Part shown: positions 24,397-32,274 of the stretch, one piece after another | Layout: every line of letters begins with the position of its first letter | Position numbering within the stretch: position 1 is the stretch's first letter | From: E44-bin89 sp964480145 | GTDB taxonomy: Bacteria > Chloroflexota > Dehalococcoidia > Dehalococcoidales > RBG-16-60-22 | Assembly (NCBI GenBank): GCA_964480145.1 | Contig: CAYZOI010000001.1 | Location: forward strand, 1 to 64,000 | Length of the DNA: 64,000 nucleotides | Reading direction: 5' to 3' | Position numbers and translations under genes: made by a program | Notes under the pieces: generated by a model | The model's input: only the letters and a program-made list of their open reading frames with translations | Told to the model about the DNA's origin: nothing | The model's database searches: none

Positions 24397-24462
24397 TTAC
24401 TTCCCTTTCTTGTCTTTCTTCTGCTTGGCTTTCTTTACGTTTTTTCTGCCTTTACTGCCCAT
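24397..24462 (-). CDS. 21-residue lysine-rich peptide
   Basis: A 21-codon frame begins at an ATG with AGGAG seven to eight bases upstream and encodes an extremely basic peptide (MGSKGRKNVK followed by KAKQKKDKKGK). Ten of 21 residues are Lys. It could bind nucleic acid or be a small ribosome-associated peptide. It lies between the HAS-barrel and DUF2130 genes on the same strand. The strong ribosome site and biased composition argue that it is translated; no homologue can be named by eye. Confidence 0.6.
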   Translation of the reverse strand: MGSKGRKNVKKAKQKKDKKGK

Positions 24463-24485
24463 TTTATATCTCCTGACTTGACTTG

Positions 24486-25610
24486 TTAATTACTCTCAGA
24501 ATCATTACCTGACGCAAGTAGCTGTAAACCTTTGATCTGAGGTAGTAATGCTCGGCCAATTATGCCTCTTATGTCTGAATAGAATCCCGTTGCCCCTTTG
24601 ATAGCCTTTTCTATTTCCTTCTTTCGTGTATTCCAAATGCCCTCCATGGCACGTCTCTCTTGGTCAATGTCTTCCTGCATTGCGAGAAGTGCTTCCACAA
24701 CAGGTTCTATTCTTTGTTTGAATTCTGGGCCTGCGAAGTAAGCATAAAGAGCTTCTATCTTTTGGTCTCTACCTTCCAAAGAAAGCCGATTATTAGTTAT
24801 TTCGATTAAGCTAAACCTAAGAACATCAGAAAGGCAACACGCTACTGGTAGGCGTGCAACCCATACATTTTCAACCATACCAAAAGTCGTTACATTTTCT
24901 GGAGTCACTATGGAAGCGATGGCGGCAATATCAGCTTTTTTATCTCTTTGGTCGTTCTTTAGTTTTGGTATCCAACTAGTGTTCCAACTCGCAGTATTCT
25001 TGGATTCCCAGAGGATAGTTCCACATAATTGCATATTATTATTTTTGTCTTTTACTTTCTGTATTATATCAGCACCTTTTGCTCCCCTTTTTACAATTTC
25101 TATATCATCTTCTGGGAAACTGGACTCAAGCATCCGCTCGAGCTCATACTGTAAGGCGTCGCCTTTAATTTGAGGTGAAATTTGTTCGGATTTCTCTTGG
25201 AGTTCTTTAATTTTTGTCAGAAGTTCCTTATTCTCATAATCTTTCTCCACGATTTTTTTATTATACTCATCACTAAGTTTTTTCTTTTCTTCATCTACTT
25301 TACGGTCGACTTCCAAATCAAGTTCCTTTTCTCTGGCGTCTACTTTCTTAAGTCTATTTCTTAAACTACGCTCAACGTCTTGTGACTCTTTGAGTTTCTT
25401 TTCAGATTGATTTAGTTCGCTCTGAAGTTCTTCAATAGCCCGATTTGCTTCCTTCGTAGCCTTTTCCTTCTCTGCATCCAATTTCGGTTTCAACCCAGCT
25501 TCCCATTGCTTTTTCCACTCTTGTTGAAATGGATAAAGAACTGTATCTGCTAGTTGAAACTCTGCTCCACATTTAGGGCAAGTGATTAGATTACTCGTTG
25601 TCTTAACCAT
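24486..25610 (-). CDS. DUF2130 coiled-coil protein with nuclease-like domain
   Basis: This 374-residue protein matches DUF2130. It starts with a zinc-knuckle-like CPKCGAEF, has a long Lys/Glu coiled coil from about 30 to 150, and then a conserved domain: GDALQYELERMLESSFP, EIVKRGAKGADI and ILWESKNTASW. The spaced Glu, Asp and E-x-K residues look like a PD-(D/E)xK nuclease core, which is an inference. The start at 25610 has GGAGGG nine bases upstream. The gene is clearly more AT-rich than its neighbours and sits inside the nurA-herA run, suggesting transfer into it. Its function is unknown. Confidence 0.8.
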   Translation of the reverse strand: MVKTTSNLITCPKCGAEFQLADTVLYPFQQEWKKQWEAGLKPKLDAEKEKATKEANRAIEELQSELNQSEKKLKESQDVERSLRNRLKKVDAREKELDLEVDRKVDEEKKKLSDEYNKKIVEKDYENKELLTKIKELQEKSEQISPQIKGDALQYELERMLESSFPEDDIEIVKRGAKGADIIQKVKDKNNNMQLCGTILWESKNTASWNTSWIPKLKNDQRDKKADIAAIASIVTPENVTTFGMVENVWVARLPVACCLSDVLRFSLIEITNNRLSLEGRDQKIEALYAYFAGPEFKQRIEPVVEALLAMQEDIDQERRAMEGIWNTRKKEIEKAIKGATGFYSDIRGIIGRALLPQIKGLQLLASGNDSESN

Positions 25611-25672
25611 TGCTCTTTTCCCTCCTTTTCCCACTTATGCTATTTTTTAAGGCAAGCTTAAAGTGGTTTAGC

Positions 25673-25735
25673 CCCTTCAAAACTTATCCTCCCCCTCTCC
25701 TCCTAGGATAGGGGGGCAAAGAGGGTGAGGCCAAA
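25673..25735. repeat. Palindromic intergenic repeat, copy 2
   Basis: CCCCCT and AGGGGG arms surround a CCTAGG centre. The right part GAGGCCAAAATTCTCTTA is similar to the end of the block at 24300-24375. This copy lies upstream of the DUF2130 gene. Confidence 0.5.
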
Positions 25736-25741
25736 ATTCTC

Positions 25742-25882
25742 TTACCCTGCCGCCTGTCCCAGGTAGAAAGGCCAGACCACTATCCCCAGGATAATCTTCC
25801 ACCATACCAGCTCCGCATAGCCGATGGTGAACAGCCAGCCGATGAACCATATAATGCCGAATCCGGGTCCACTGTGCTTCAT
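25742..25882 (-). CDS. 46-residue Trp-rich membrane protein
   Basis: A 46-codon frame starts at an ATG with GAAGGAGGG five bases upstream. It encodes GFGIIWFIGWLFTIGYA and LVWWKIILGIVVWPFYLG, two hydrophobic stretches rich in Trp, so it is a two-helix or hairpin membrane protein. It lies 43 bases after nurA on the same strand, with a clear ribosome site. No function is known to me. Confidence 0.75.
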   Translation of the reverse strand: MKHSGPGFGIIWFIGWLFTIGYAELVWWKIILGIVVWPFYLGQAAG

Positions 25883-25925
25883 TTTTTCCCTCCTTCTTTA
25901 ACATCGCGGTGAGTTTAATAATATA

Positions 25926-27125
25926 TTACACCCACCTCGTCCGCTTGCTAAAACTCTTGGCGGAGGTGAGGGTGGGGATTTTTTCCTCAACGCAGAGTGC
26001 TTCCACCAGCTGCCAGAACTCGGCGCGGTCGGCACCGGTGACCACCGCCTGCTCGTGGGCCTCACTCAAAGCCACCGGGTAGCCCTGCCCCCTCTGGCAC
26101 TGGTCAAGGAGCAAAGCGTGCGCCGTGTCCAGCAAGTCTGGGTTTTCCGCCACCCAGCGCGGCAGCTCCACCCGCGCCACCTCTTCCTCAAGCCGTATGT
26201 AAAAGAAATAAACCCTGTGTTCGCCGTAACGTTCCTTCGTTATCTTGGACGGGCTTACGAACAGCGCCGACCTCTCGCCCGGCTCTAATACATCCATGAA
26301 GAGTTCACGGTCGGTTACGCCGGCCACGCCTTCGCAGTCCCTATCTTTATTGGGCGGGCAGAAGCGGTCGCAGTCGGCCACCTCGTGCGGGCAGATGGCC
26401 ACCCGCAGGACGTTGACCACATCTGTACTCCTGGGAAAACTGATGTAGCTGGCCAGCGCCATCTTCTTATCCCGGTTTTGCTTTCTCATCTCTTCCAAGC
26501 AAAGTAAAAAGCCATTGCCCAGCAGCGCCTCGGTGACGAAGTCGGGAAACGCCTCCAGTCCCCAAAGAATCAAAGTGCCATCGAGCAGCGCCAGAGTGCT
26601 GCTGCCCGGGGGCTGTTCCGCAGCCAGCGCAGACAGGTGGCGGCATTCCTCAACGGCGCGCTTGATGCCGAGCAATGTTCCTTCCACCACCTGCTCACGA
26701 CCGCTCGCCGCCGCCGGCTTTATCACCAGGTCTTCATCTTCAGCGTAGAGGTGCGGGGCACTATCCAGCAGGGCATCTGGTTCGTCGCCGTACCTGAGAG
26801 CAACGGTACCGATGTTTATCAGGTAGCACCGCGTGGAACGATGCCGGTCAACGTCAATATGGGAGCCATCGGCAGCCATCACGCTGAACGCGGCGGGGAG
26901 GGGCGGCGCCGGGTATCGTTCCGCCAGTCCGTCGCACAGCTCCGCCACCAGCCACGTGGTCCGGCTGGCCGCGACTTTCCTCTTCAGTTTCTCCAGGTCA
27001 ATGGCTTCATCGCCAAAGATTTGCCGCGCGTACTGAAGTCGCTGCTGCCTTTCGGCACGGCCTTCCTTCAGGCGCACCACCATGTTGCTGGCCTGCGAGG
27101 CTATCTTGGTTAAATCCAGTGACAC
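25926..27125 (-). CDS. nurA: NurA 5'-3' nuclease
   Basis: NurA is the nuclease partner of HerA. The 399-residue protein has the RNase H-like metal residues in SVMAADGSHIDVDRH (Asp86) and LALLDGTLILWGLE (Asp182), and the late segment YPVALSEAHEQAVV. A notable insert holds four cysteines, C245, C252, C256 and C264, in ICPHEVADCDRFCPP and DRDC; this could bind an iron-sulfur cluster or zinc. It begins at GTG with GAGGG upstream and is the first gene of a minus-strand run that ends with HerA and beyond. Confidence 0.92.
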   Translation of the reverse strand: MSLDLTKIASQASNMVVRLKEGRAERQQRLQYARQIFGDEAIDLEKLKRKVAASRTTWLVAELCDGLAERYPAPPLPAAFSVMAADGSHIDVDRHRSTRCYLINIGTVALRYGDEPDALLDSAPHLYAEDEDLVIKPAAASGREQVVEGTLLGIKRAVEECRHLSALAAEQPPGSSTLALLDGTLILWGLEAFPDFVTEALLGNGFLLCLEEMRKQNRDKKMALASYISFPRSTDVVNVLRVAICPHEVADCDRFCPPNKDRDCEGVAGVTDRELFMDVLEPGERSALFVSPSKITKERYGEHRVYFFYIRLEEEVARVELPRWVAENPDLLDTAHALLLDQCQRGQGYPVALSEAHEQAVVTGADRAEFWQLVEALCVEEKIPTLTSAKSFSKRTRWV

Positions 27126-27145
27126 CCTTTTTCCCTCTACGGCAA

Positions 27146-27174
27146 AGTATAATTCATCACTGGAATGAACTCAA
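27146..27174 (-). promoter_or_regulatory. Promoter of the nurA run
   Basis: On the minus strand TTGAGT (27174-27169), a 17-base spacer and TATACT (27151-27146) predict a leader of about 14 bases before the nurA GTG. Confidence 0.65.
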
Positions 27175-27225
27175 GCCAGTAAGACACCGAAAGCAAGGGT
27201 ATGATATGATGAGAGGGAGGTTCAC

Positions 27226-27837
27226 ATGCTTCCAATCCTGCTGAGCGTTGCCGTTATCTCCTTCTCCGGGGTAATGATGCCCGGCCCCATGCTCGCCGTC
27301 ACCCTGGCGAAAAGCTACAGGTCACCGTGGGCGGGAGTCTGGATTTCCCTCGGGCACGCCGTTATTGAAGTCCCTCTAATACTACTCATCTACTTCGGTT
27401 TCGCCCAGTTCTTTCAGGTTACTGTTGTGCGGCTGGCGCTGAGCGTGGCGGGCAGCGGCATGATAATCTGGATGGGCGTGAGCATGTTCCGCGCCCGCAG
27501 CGAGGTTGCCAGAAAAAGGAAGGACCTGCCTTACAACGCCTTCGCCGCCGGCATTCTGACCAGCGTCTTCAACCCTTTTTTTCTGGTCTGGTGGGCGACC
27601 ATCGGCAGCATGCTCATTATGCGCATCCTCGAATTCGGCACGATGGGTCTTATTGTCTTCACCATGGTGCACTGGCTGTGCGACCTCACCTGGCTGACAC
27701 TGGTATCCAACGTTATTTACCGGACGCACGCCTTCTGGAACCAGCGCGTGCAGGAGTGGCTTTTCATTGCCTGCAGCCTGCTACTGGTTGGCTTCGGCAT
27801 CTGGTTTCTGGTGTCGGGCATCAGGCTTGTGATTTAG
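27226..27837 (+). CDS. LysE-family exporter
   Basis: This 203-residue protein belongs to the LysE/RhtB family of small exporters for amino acids and related metabolites. Six hydrophobic helices are visible. The N-terminal signature PGPMLAVTLAKSYR and GVWISLGHAVIEVPLI, and the NPFFLVWWATIG motif in the middle, are characteristic. GGGAGG lies six bases before the ATG. The cargo cannot be predicted. It is followed nine bases later by the histone-deacetylase-like gene, so the two are probably one transcript. Confidence 0.88.
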   Translation: MLPILLSVAVISFSGVMMPGPMLAVTLAKSYRSPWAGVWISLGHAVIEVPLILLIYFGFAQFFQVTVVRLALSVAGSGMIIWMGVSMFRARSEVARKRKDLPYNAFAAGILTSVFNPFFLVWWATIGSMLIMRILEFGTMGLIVFTMVHWLCDLTWLTLVSNVIYRTHAFWNQRVQEWLFIACSLLLVGFGIWFLVSGIRLVI

Positions 27838-27846
27838 AGGTGAATT

Positions 27847-28881
27847 ATGAAAGCGGGTTATGTTTACGACCCCATATATCTGAAGCATGAAACCGGCTAT
27901 CACCCGGAAAATGCCAAACGCCTGGAAGCGGTTATGGCTCACCTTGAGGAAACGGGGCTGATAGAGCAGCTAACGCCGGTCAACCCTCGCCCGGCCACCG
28001 CGGAAGAGCTGAATTATGTCCACCGGGCATCGTATGTCTCGCGCATCAAGGATGCGGCGTCAGAGGGCATTGACTGGCTTGACGCCGACACGGTAATGTC
28101 GCCGGACTCCTACGATGCCGCGCGGTATGCCGCCGGCGGCGCCATTGAGGCAACCGATGCCGTCATCAGCGGCAAGGTGAGCAGTGCTTTTGCCCTGGTC
28201 AGACCCCCCGGCCACCACGCCACTGCAACGGCGGCCATGGGTTTCTGCCTCTTCAACAACATCGCCATCGCCGCCCGGCATGCCCTCAAGAAACAAAAGC
28301 TGGAAAAAGTCGCCATCATCGATTTTGACGTGCATCACGGCAATGGCACCCAGGAAGCCTTCGACAGCGACCCTCAGGTCCTTTATATCTCTGCCCACCA
28401 GTACCCTCACTATCCGGGCAGCGGGACCATTTACGAGACCGGGAGCGGTGCCGCGCAGGGCAGCAAGGTCAACATCCCCCTGCCCGCTGGTTCCGGCGAT
28501 GATGAATACCGGCAGGTTTTTGAGCAAATCATCGTGCCGGTTACCAAACGTTTCCGCCCTGAGCTTATCCTGGTGTCCGCCGGCTATGACCCGCACCGGG
28601 CAGACCACCTGGCCATGATGGAGGTCAGCGTCACCGGCTTCGCCGAGATGGTAAGAACCATCAAGGGACTGGCCGACGAATTCTGCGCTGGGAAACTAGT
28701 TTTCACTCTTGAGGGCGGCTACAACCTGAAAGCGCTGGCGACGTCGGTGAAGGCCACCTTCGATGTCCTCCTCGGCAATCCGGATATCGAAGACCCGCTG
28801 GGGCCACCGAAGCGCCGGTGGGCAGCGCCGGACATCAGCTCACTGATTAAGGAGATAAAGAAAATACATAAAATTGCCTGA
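27847..28881 (+). CDS. Histone deacetylase-family (AcuC/APAH-like) amidohydrolase
   Basis: This 344-residue zinc enzyme belongs to the arginase/deacetylase fold. In bacteria such proteins remove acetyl groups from proteins (AcuC) or polyamines. The catalytic set is complete: RPPGHHATATAAMG with the His pair, IIDFDVHHGNGTQ with zinc Asp and His, SAGYDPHRADHLA with the second zinc Asp, and the FTLEGGYNLKAL tyrosine. It starts at an ATG after GAGGTGAATT, nine bases behind the LysE-type gene. Sir2, the other type of deacetylase, is at 35.2 kb. Confidence 0.93.
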   Translation: MKAGYVYDPIYLKHETGYHPENAKRLEAVMAHLEETGLIEQLTPVNPRPATAEELNYVHRASYVSRIKDAASEGIDWLDADTVMSPDSYDAARYAAGGAIEATDAVISGKVSSAFALVRPPGHHATATAAMGFCLFNNIAIAARHALKKQKLEKVAIIDFDVHHGNGTQEAFDSDPQVLYISAHQYPHYPGSGTIYETGSGAAQGSKVNIPLPAGSGDDEYRQVFEQIIVPVTKRFRPELILVSAGYDPHRADHLAMMEVSVTGFAEMVRTIKGLADEFCAGKLVFTLEGGYNLKALATSVKATFDVLLGNPDIEDPLGPPKRRWAAPDISSLIKEIKKIHKIA

Positions 28882-28902
28882 GGTATTCTAAAGAGTAATA
28901 AG

Positions 28903-29049
28903 ATGCTCAAGGATTTGATATTTTATACGGTTGCCGCTAATGTGATTGCCCTAATTGCAGTACTTGTCGGGGCAAGTCTGGCTGTAATACTGTTTTCGTC
29001 TTTGCTGATTCCGCCGGTTATTCTTATTGTCTGGAGAATTATCCGCTGA
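28903..29049 (+). CDS. 48-residue two-helix membrane protein
   Basis: A 48-codon frame encodes MLKDLIFYTVAA followed by two hydrophobic helices separated by a short turn near SSLLIPP, ending with a basic RIIR. The ribosome site is weak (AAAGAG about eight bases upstream). It lies 21 bases after the deacetylase gene on the same strand. The strongly patterned membrane composition supports a real gene, but its role is unknown. Confidence 0.55.
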   Translation: MLKDLIFYTVAANVIALIAVLVGASLAVILFSSLLIPPVILIVWRIIR

Positions 29050-29088
29050 ACAGACTGCCCTCAGTGGCCACCGCATTCCTGCGCAGCA

Positions 29089-29110
29089 TAAAAAGCCTGC
29101 CTCAGGGCTT
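29089..29110 (-). terminator. Terminator of the cca-secDF-CDF run
   Basis: On the minus strand AAGCCCTG-AGG-CAGGCTT (one bulged base) is followed by a run of T. The stem overlaps the stop codon of the CDF transporter gene, so the end of the gene doubles as part of the terminator. Confidence 0.75.
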
Positions 29111-30016
29111 ATCATGCCGCAAATCCGGCGGGATGGGGCACCGCTCACACTTCTCCTCGCAGGGTTCAACATGAATTACCACGCTGGCATGCTGTAATTT
29201 GCTCTTGATATCCCGTTCCAGATGGTCACACATCTGGTGCGCTTTTTCGATGCTGATATTTTTCGGCATTACCAGATGCAAATCAATGTAACGCTGCCTG
29301 CCCGCTTTCCGGGTACGCAGGGCATGAAAATCAACCAGTTCCCCGATATGCTCCATTATGGCTGCTTTGACAATATTTTCTTCGTCTTCCGGCAACTTGA
29401 CATCAATCAGCCCGCCGAATGACTTTTTCATCACGTCATAACCTGACTTAAAAATGACCAGAGAAACCAGCAGCGCAATTATCGGGTCAATGATGGCGAG
29501 GCTGGTGAAACGGATGATAATCAGCCCCACCAGTACGCCCGCTGCCGAGTAAACATCCGCGGCAATATTACGAGCATTGGCCTCGAATGCCACCGAATCG
29601 GTGGTCTTTGCTACTTTGAGCAGGTACTTTGACAGGAAAACGCTGACAATGATGGAAACCAGCATCATGCCTATACCGGCTTCCGTCAATTCAAGGGTTG
29701 CCCCGGTGATAATGCGGCGTATCGCTGAATATATAATCAGGCCGCCGGCGGCAAAAATCAGTGTCGCCTGCGCCACCGCCGCTATATTTTCCACTTTGCC
29801 ATGGCCGAAAGGGTGCTCTTCATCAGCGGGCCTGGCAGCGACCACAACGGCAAAAAAGGTAATGGTGATGGCGAACAAATCCAGAAAACTGTCTGCCGCC
29901 TGGGCAAGAACACTGATGCTCCCCGTGATGACCCCCACCGCCACCTTGAACACTATCAGTCCTGTAACTACGCCCAGAGAAAGCTTGGCGGCGCCTCTTC
30001 TGGTGGCAAGCATCAT
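29102..30016 (-). CDS. Cation diffusion facilitator metal exporter
   Basis: This 304-residue protein exports divalent metal ions by proton exchange. Six membrane helices span residues 10-205, with a cytoplasmic ferredoxin-like domain after that (ALRTRKAGRQRYIDLHLVMP). TM2 has ADSFLDLF with two metal Asp residues, and EHPFGHGKVE follows. In TM5 the usual His-x3-Asp is NIAAD, an Asn in place of the His, which may shift metal choice away from zinc. The tail CEEKCERCP adds three Cys. It follows secF by seven bases. Confidence 0.88.
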   Translation of the reverse strand: MMLATRRGAAKLSLGVVTGLIVFKVAVGVITGSISVLAQAADSFLDLFAITITFFAVVVAARPADEEHPFGHGKVENIAAVAQATLIFAAGGLIIYSAIRRIITGATLELTEAGIGMMLVSIIVSVFLSKYLLKVAKTTDSVAFEANARNIAADVYSAAGVLVGLIIIRFTSLAIIDPIIALLVSLVIFKSGYDVMKKSFGGLIDVKLPEDEENIVKAAIMEHIGELVDFHALRTRKAGRQRYIDLHLVMPKNISIEKAHQMCDHLERDIKSKLQHASVVIHVEPCEEKCERCPIPPDLRHDKP

Positions 30017-30023
30017 TCCCTAC

Positions 30024-30947
30024 CTATTTCACGGCTTTTGCCCGCGCGAAGGGCAGCCAGCTGATGAACCGCCTCCACTCCCTCTTATCCCAGACCACCA
30101 GCATCGTCGGGGCTATGCAGATGGAACTGAATGTCCCGGCGATAATGCCAATGATGAGAACAGCAACCAGGTTCTGGATGGTGGCGCCAACGAAGAACAG
30201 CAGCGCCAGGACTACAATCATCGTGGTAAGGCTGGTGTTGACAGAGCGCCCGAGCGTTTCTACAAGGCTGTTGTTGACCACCGCCTCAAAGTTAACGCTG
30301 ATGTCCAGTCGCAGGTTTTCCCTTATCCGGTCAAAGATGACCACGGTGTTATTTACGCTGTAGCCAATCACCGCCAGAATACCGGTGATGAACATCATGT
30401 TTACCTGCCAGTTCAGTATGCCGCCGAGAATGGAGAAAACTCCCAGCGCCACCACCGCATCGTGAACGAGGGCGATGATGGCACAGGTGCCGTAGTGGAA
30501 AGGCTTGGGCATGCGGCGGAACGCCCAGGTTACGTACAGCAGTATACCCAGCGCCGCCACCGCCACCGCGATAACCGCCGTCCGCACCGTCTCGGTGGCT
30601 ATCAGCGGTGATACCGATGAGAACTCGGGCTCGGTGAGCTGGCCAAACCTGGCTTCAAGCCCGGCTTCCAGCGCTTCCTTATCCTCTGCGTTCAGCTCTA
30701 TGGTACGTATCAGGTAGTCGCCGGCACCGGTGCGCTGTACAATCACGTTATCATGACCGAGGTCAGCCAGCGCCACTTCAAGTTCGCCCTGTTCGACTTC
30801 CTGCTCAAAGTCGACGGTGAGCATCGAGCCGCTGCTGAATTCAATTCCCGTTTTCAGGCCGAAGGTCAGCAGGGAGAGAACCCCGAGAAGGATAACCACT
30901 CCCGATATCAGAAAGAACCTGAATCTTTTACCGACAATATCAAACAT
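30024..30947 (-). CDS. secF: Protein translocase subunit SecF
   Basis: SecF pairs with SecD to drive later steps of Sec export with the proton gradient. The 307-residue protein has an N-terminal helix, the periplasmic-type loop starting GLKTGIEFSSGSMLTVDF, and a C-terminal block of five helices with AIIALVHDAVVALGVFS and GYSVNNTVVIFDRIRENLR. It overlaps the end of secD by eight bases. Confidence 0.96.
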   Translation of the reverse strand: MFDIVGKRFRFFLISGVVILLGVLSLLTFGLKTGIEFSSGSMLTVDFEQEVEQGELEVALADLGHDNVIVQRTGAGDYLIRTIELNAEDKEALEAGLEARFGQLTEPEFSSVSPLIATETVRTAVIAVAVAALGILLYVTWAFRRMPKPFHYGTCAIIALVHDAVVALGVFSILGGILNWQVNMMFITGILAVIGYSVNNTVVIFDRIRENLRLDISVNFEAVVNNSLVETLGRSVNTSLTTMIVVLALLFFVGATIQNLVAVLIIGIIAGTFSSICIAPTMLVVWDKREWRRFISWLPFARAKAVK

Positions 30948-32262
30948 CTTTCTTACCCACCGATACGCTGAAAAGACGCGTCCTCTTCGACAGCGGACCG
31001 CCGACGAACAGTCGCAGCAAGGTTCGGGTCACCACGATGGCGGAGAACATGCTAACGGCAACACCGATACCCAATGTAACAGCAAAACCTTTTACCGCTG
31101 CCCCGCCGACAATGCTATTCCCTACCCAGAACAGTATGATACATACAATAAAAGTGGTAATATTACTATCCCGGATGGCATTCCAGGCGCGGTTGAAACC
31201 GGCTTCGATGGCCGCCCCCAGGGTACGGCCGGTCCTGACTTCCTCTTTCATCCGCTCAAAGATGAGCACGTTGGCGTCCACCGCCATGCCAATCGACAGT
31301 ATAAACCCGCCAAGCCCGGCTAACGTTAGAACAACACCAAACAGCTTGAATACGGCCAGCACTATGGCTCCGTAGAAAACAAGCGAGAGACTGGCCAGAA
31401 AGCCGGATACGCGGTAGTACGCCATCATGAAGAGCATCACCAGAAGTATGCCGATGATGCCCGCTTTTATGCTCATATCGATGAAATCGGCACCCAGTAT
31501 GGGGGAGACGGTCTGGTCGTAGATAGGGTTAAGTGGCAGCGGTATGCGCCCGGCATTGAGCAACTGGGACATCTCCTGCGCTTCATTCGGGCTCAGGCCT
31601 TCAATCTGCCCGCTATCGATAATCTTGGCACGGACGATAGGGGTAATCGGCTCGCCGTCATCCCCAAGAAGCGGTTCCCCGCTTATGAAAATGCCTAGCG
31701 GCTCCCCGATAAGTCTGCCGGTAACTTCCTCGGAGATTTTCCTCCCCTCGCTGTCCCACTCAAAGATGAGCAGCATCTCACCAAACTGACCGGTGGTGAC
31801 ATACGTATTCTCCCGGAAGTAGGAGCTGTTCAGTTCCTTTTCCTGTCCGCCGATGACGGCGGTTGCCGGCACCCATTCCTCCTCCCCATCATCTTTGACT
31901 TTAAGCTCGCGGAATTCGATGAGCGCCGTCTCTTTAATTCGCTTCTTAGCTTTATCGGCCTCGCTGATGCCCGGCAGCTCCACGATGATACGGTCAGTGC
32001 CCTGCTTCTGTACTACCGGTTCTTCTACCCCAAAGACATTTATCCGCCGCTCGATGACGGCAACAGCGCCGTCAATGGCCTCGCCCTCTTTCTCCGGCTC
32101 AATATCCGAGAAATCAGCCTGATAGACCAAATGGATGCCGCCGCTCAGGTCAAGACCCAGGCGCATTGCCTCCCTGCCCCACAGCGGATACAGGAGAGCA
32201 ATAATGGCAAAGGCAAAGAGGGCCATTACTACGGACATGGTAACCAGGTTTTTCGTGGTCAT
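30940..32262 (-). CDS. secD: Protein translocase subunit SecD
   Basis: SecD is the larger RND-like subunit of the SecDF complex. The 440-residue protein shows the first helix, LGLDLSGGIHLVYQADF, the P1 loop with AVIERRINVFGVEEP and VQKQGTDRIIVELPG, and a six-helix C-terminal domain with GGFILSIGMAVDANVLIFERMKEE-type sequence. It is at the short end of the family. It lies 12 bases after cca and overlaps secF. Confidence 0.96.
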   Translation of the reverse strand: MTTKNLVTMSVVMALFAFAIIALLYPLWGREAMRLGLDLSGGIHLVYQADFSDIEPEKEGEAIDGAVAVIERRINVFGVEEPVVQKQGTDRIIVELPGISEADKAKKRIKETALIEFRELKVKDDGEEEWVPATAVIGGQEKELNSSYFRENTYVTTGQFGEMLLIFEWDSEGRKISEEVTGRLIGEPLGIFISGEPLLGDDGEPITPIVRAKIIDSGQIEGLSPNEAQEMSQLLNAGRIPLPLNPIYDQTVSPILGADFIDMSIKAGIIGILLVMLFMMAYYRVSGFLASLSLVFYGAIVLAVFKLFGVVLTLAGLGGFILSIGMAVDANVLIFERMKEEVRTGRTLGAAIEAGFNRAWNAIRDSNITTFIVCIILFWVGNSIVGGAAVKGFAVTLGIGVAVSMFSAIVVTRTLLRLFVGGPLSKRTRLFSVSVGKKDV

Positions 32263-32274
32263 AGCTTCGAAACG

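Noticed and set aside
25677..25904. 75-residue minus-strand frame upstream of DUF2130
   Set aside because: It overlaps the 46-residue membrane protein in another frame, lacks a suited ribosome site, and runs through the palindromic repeat.
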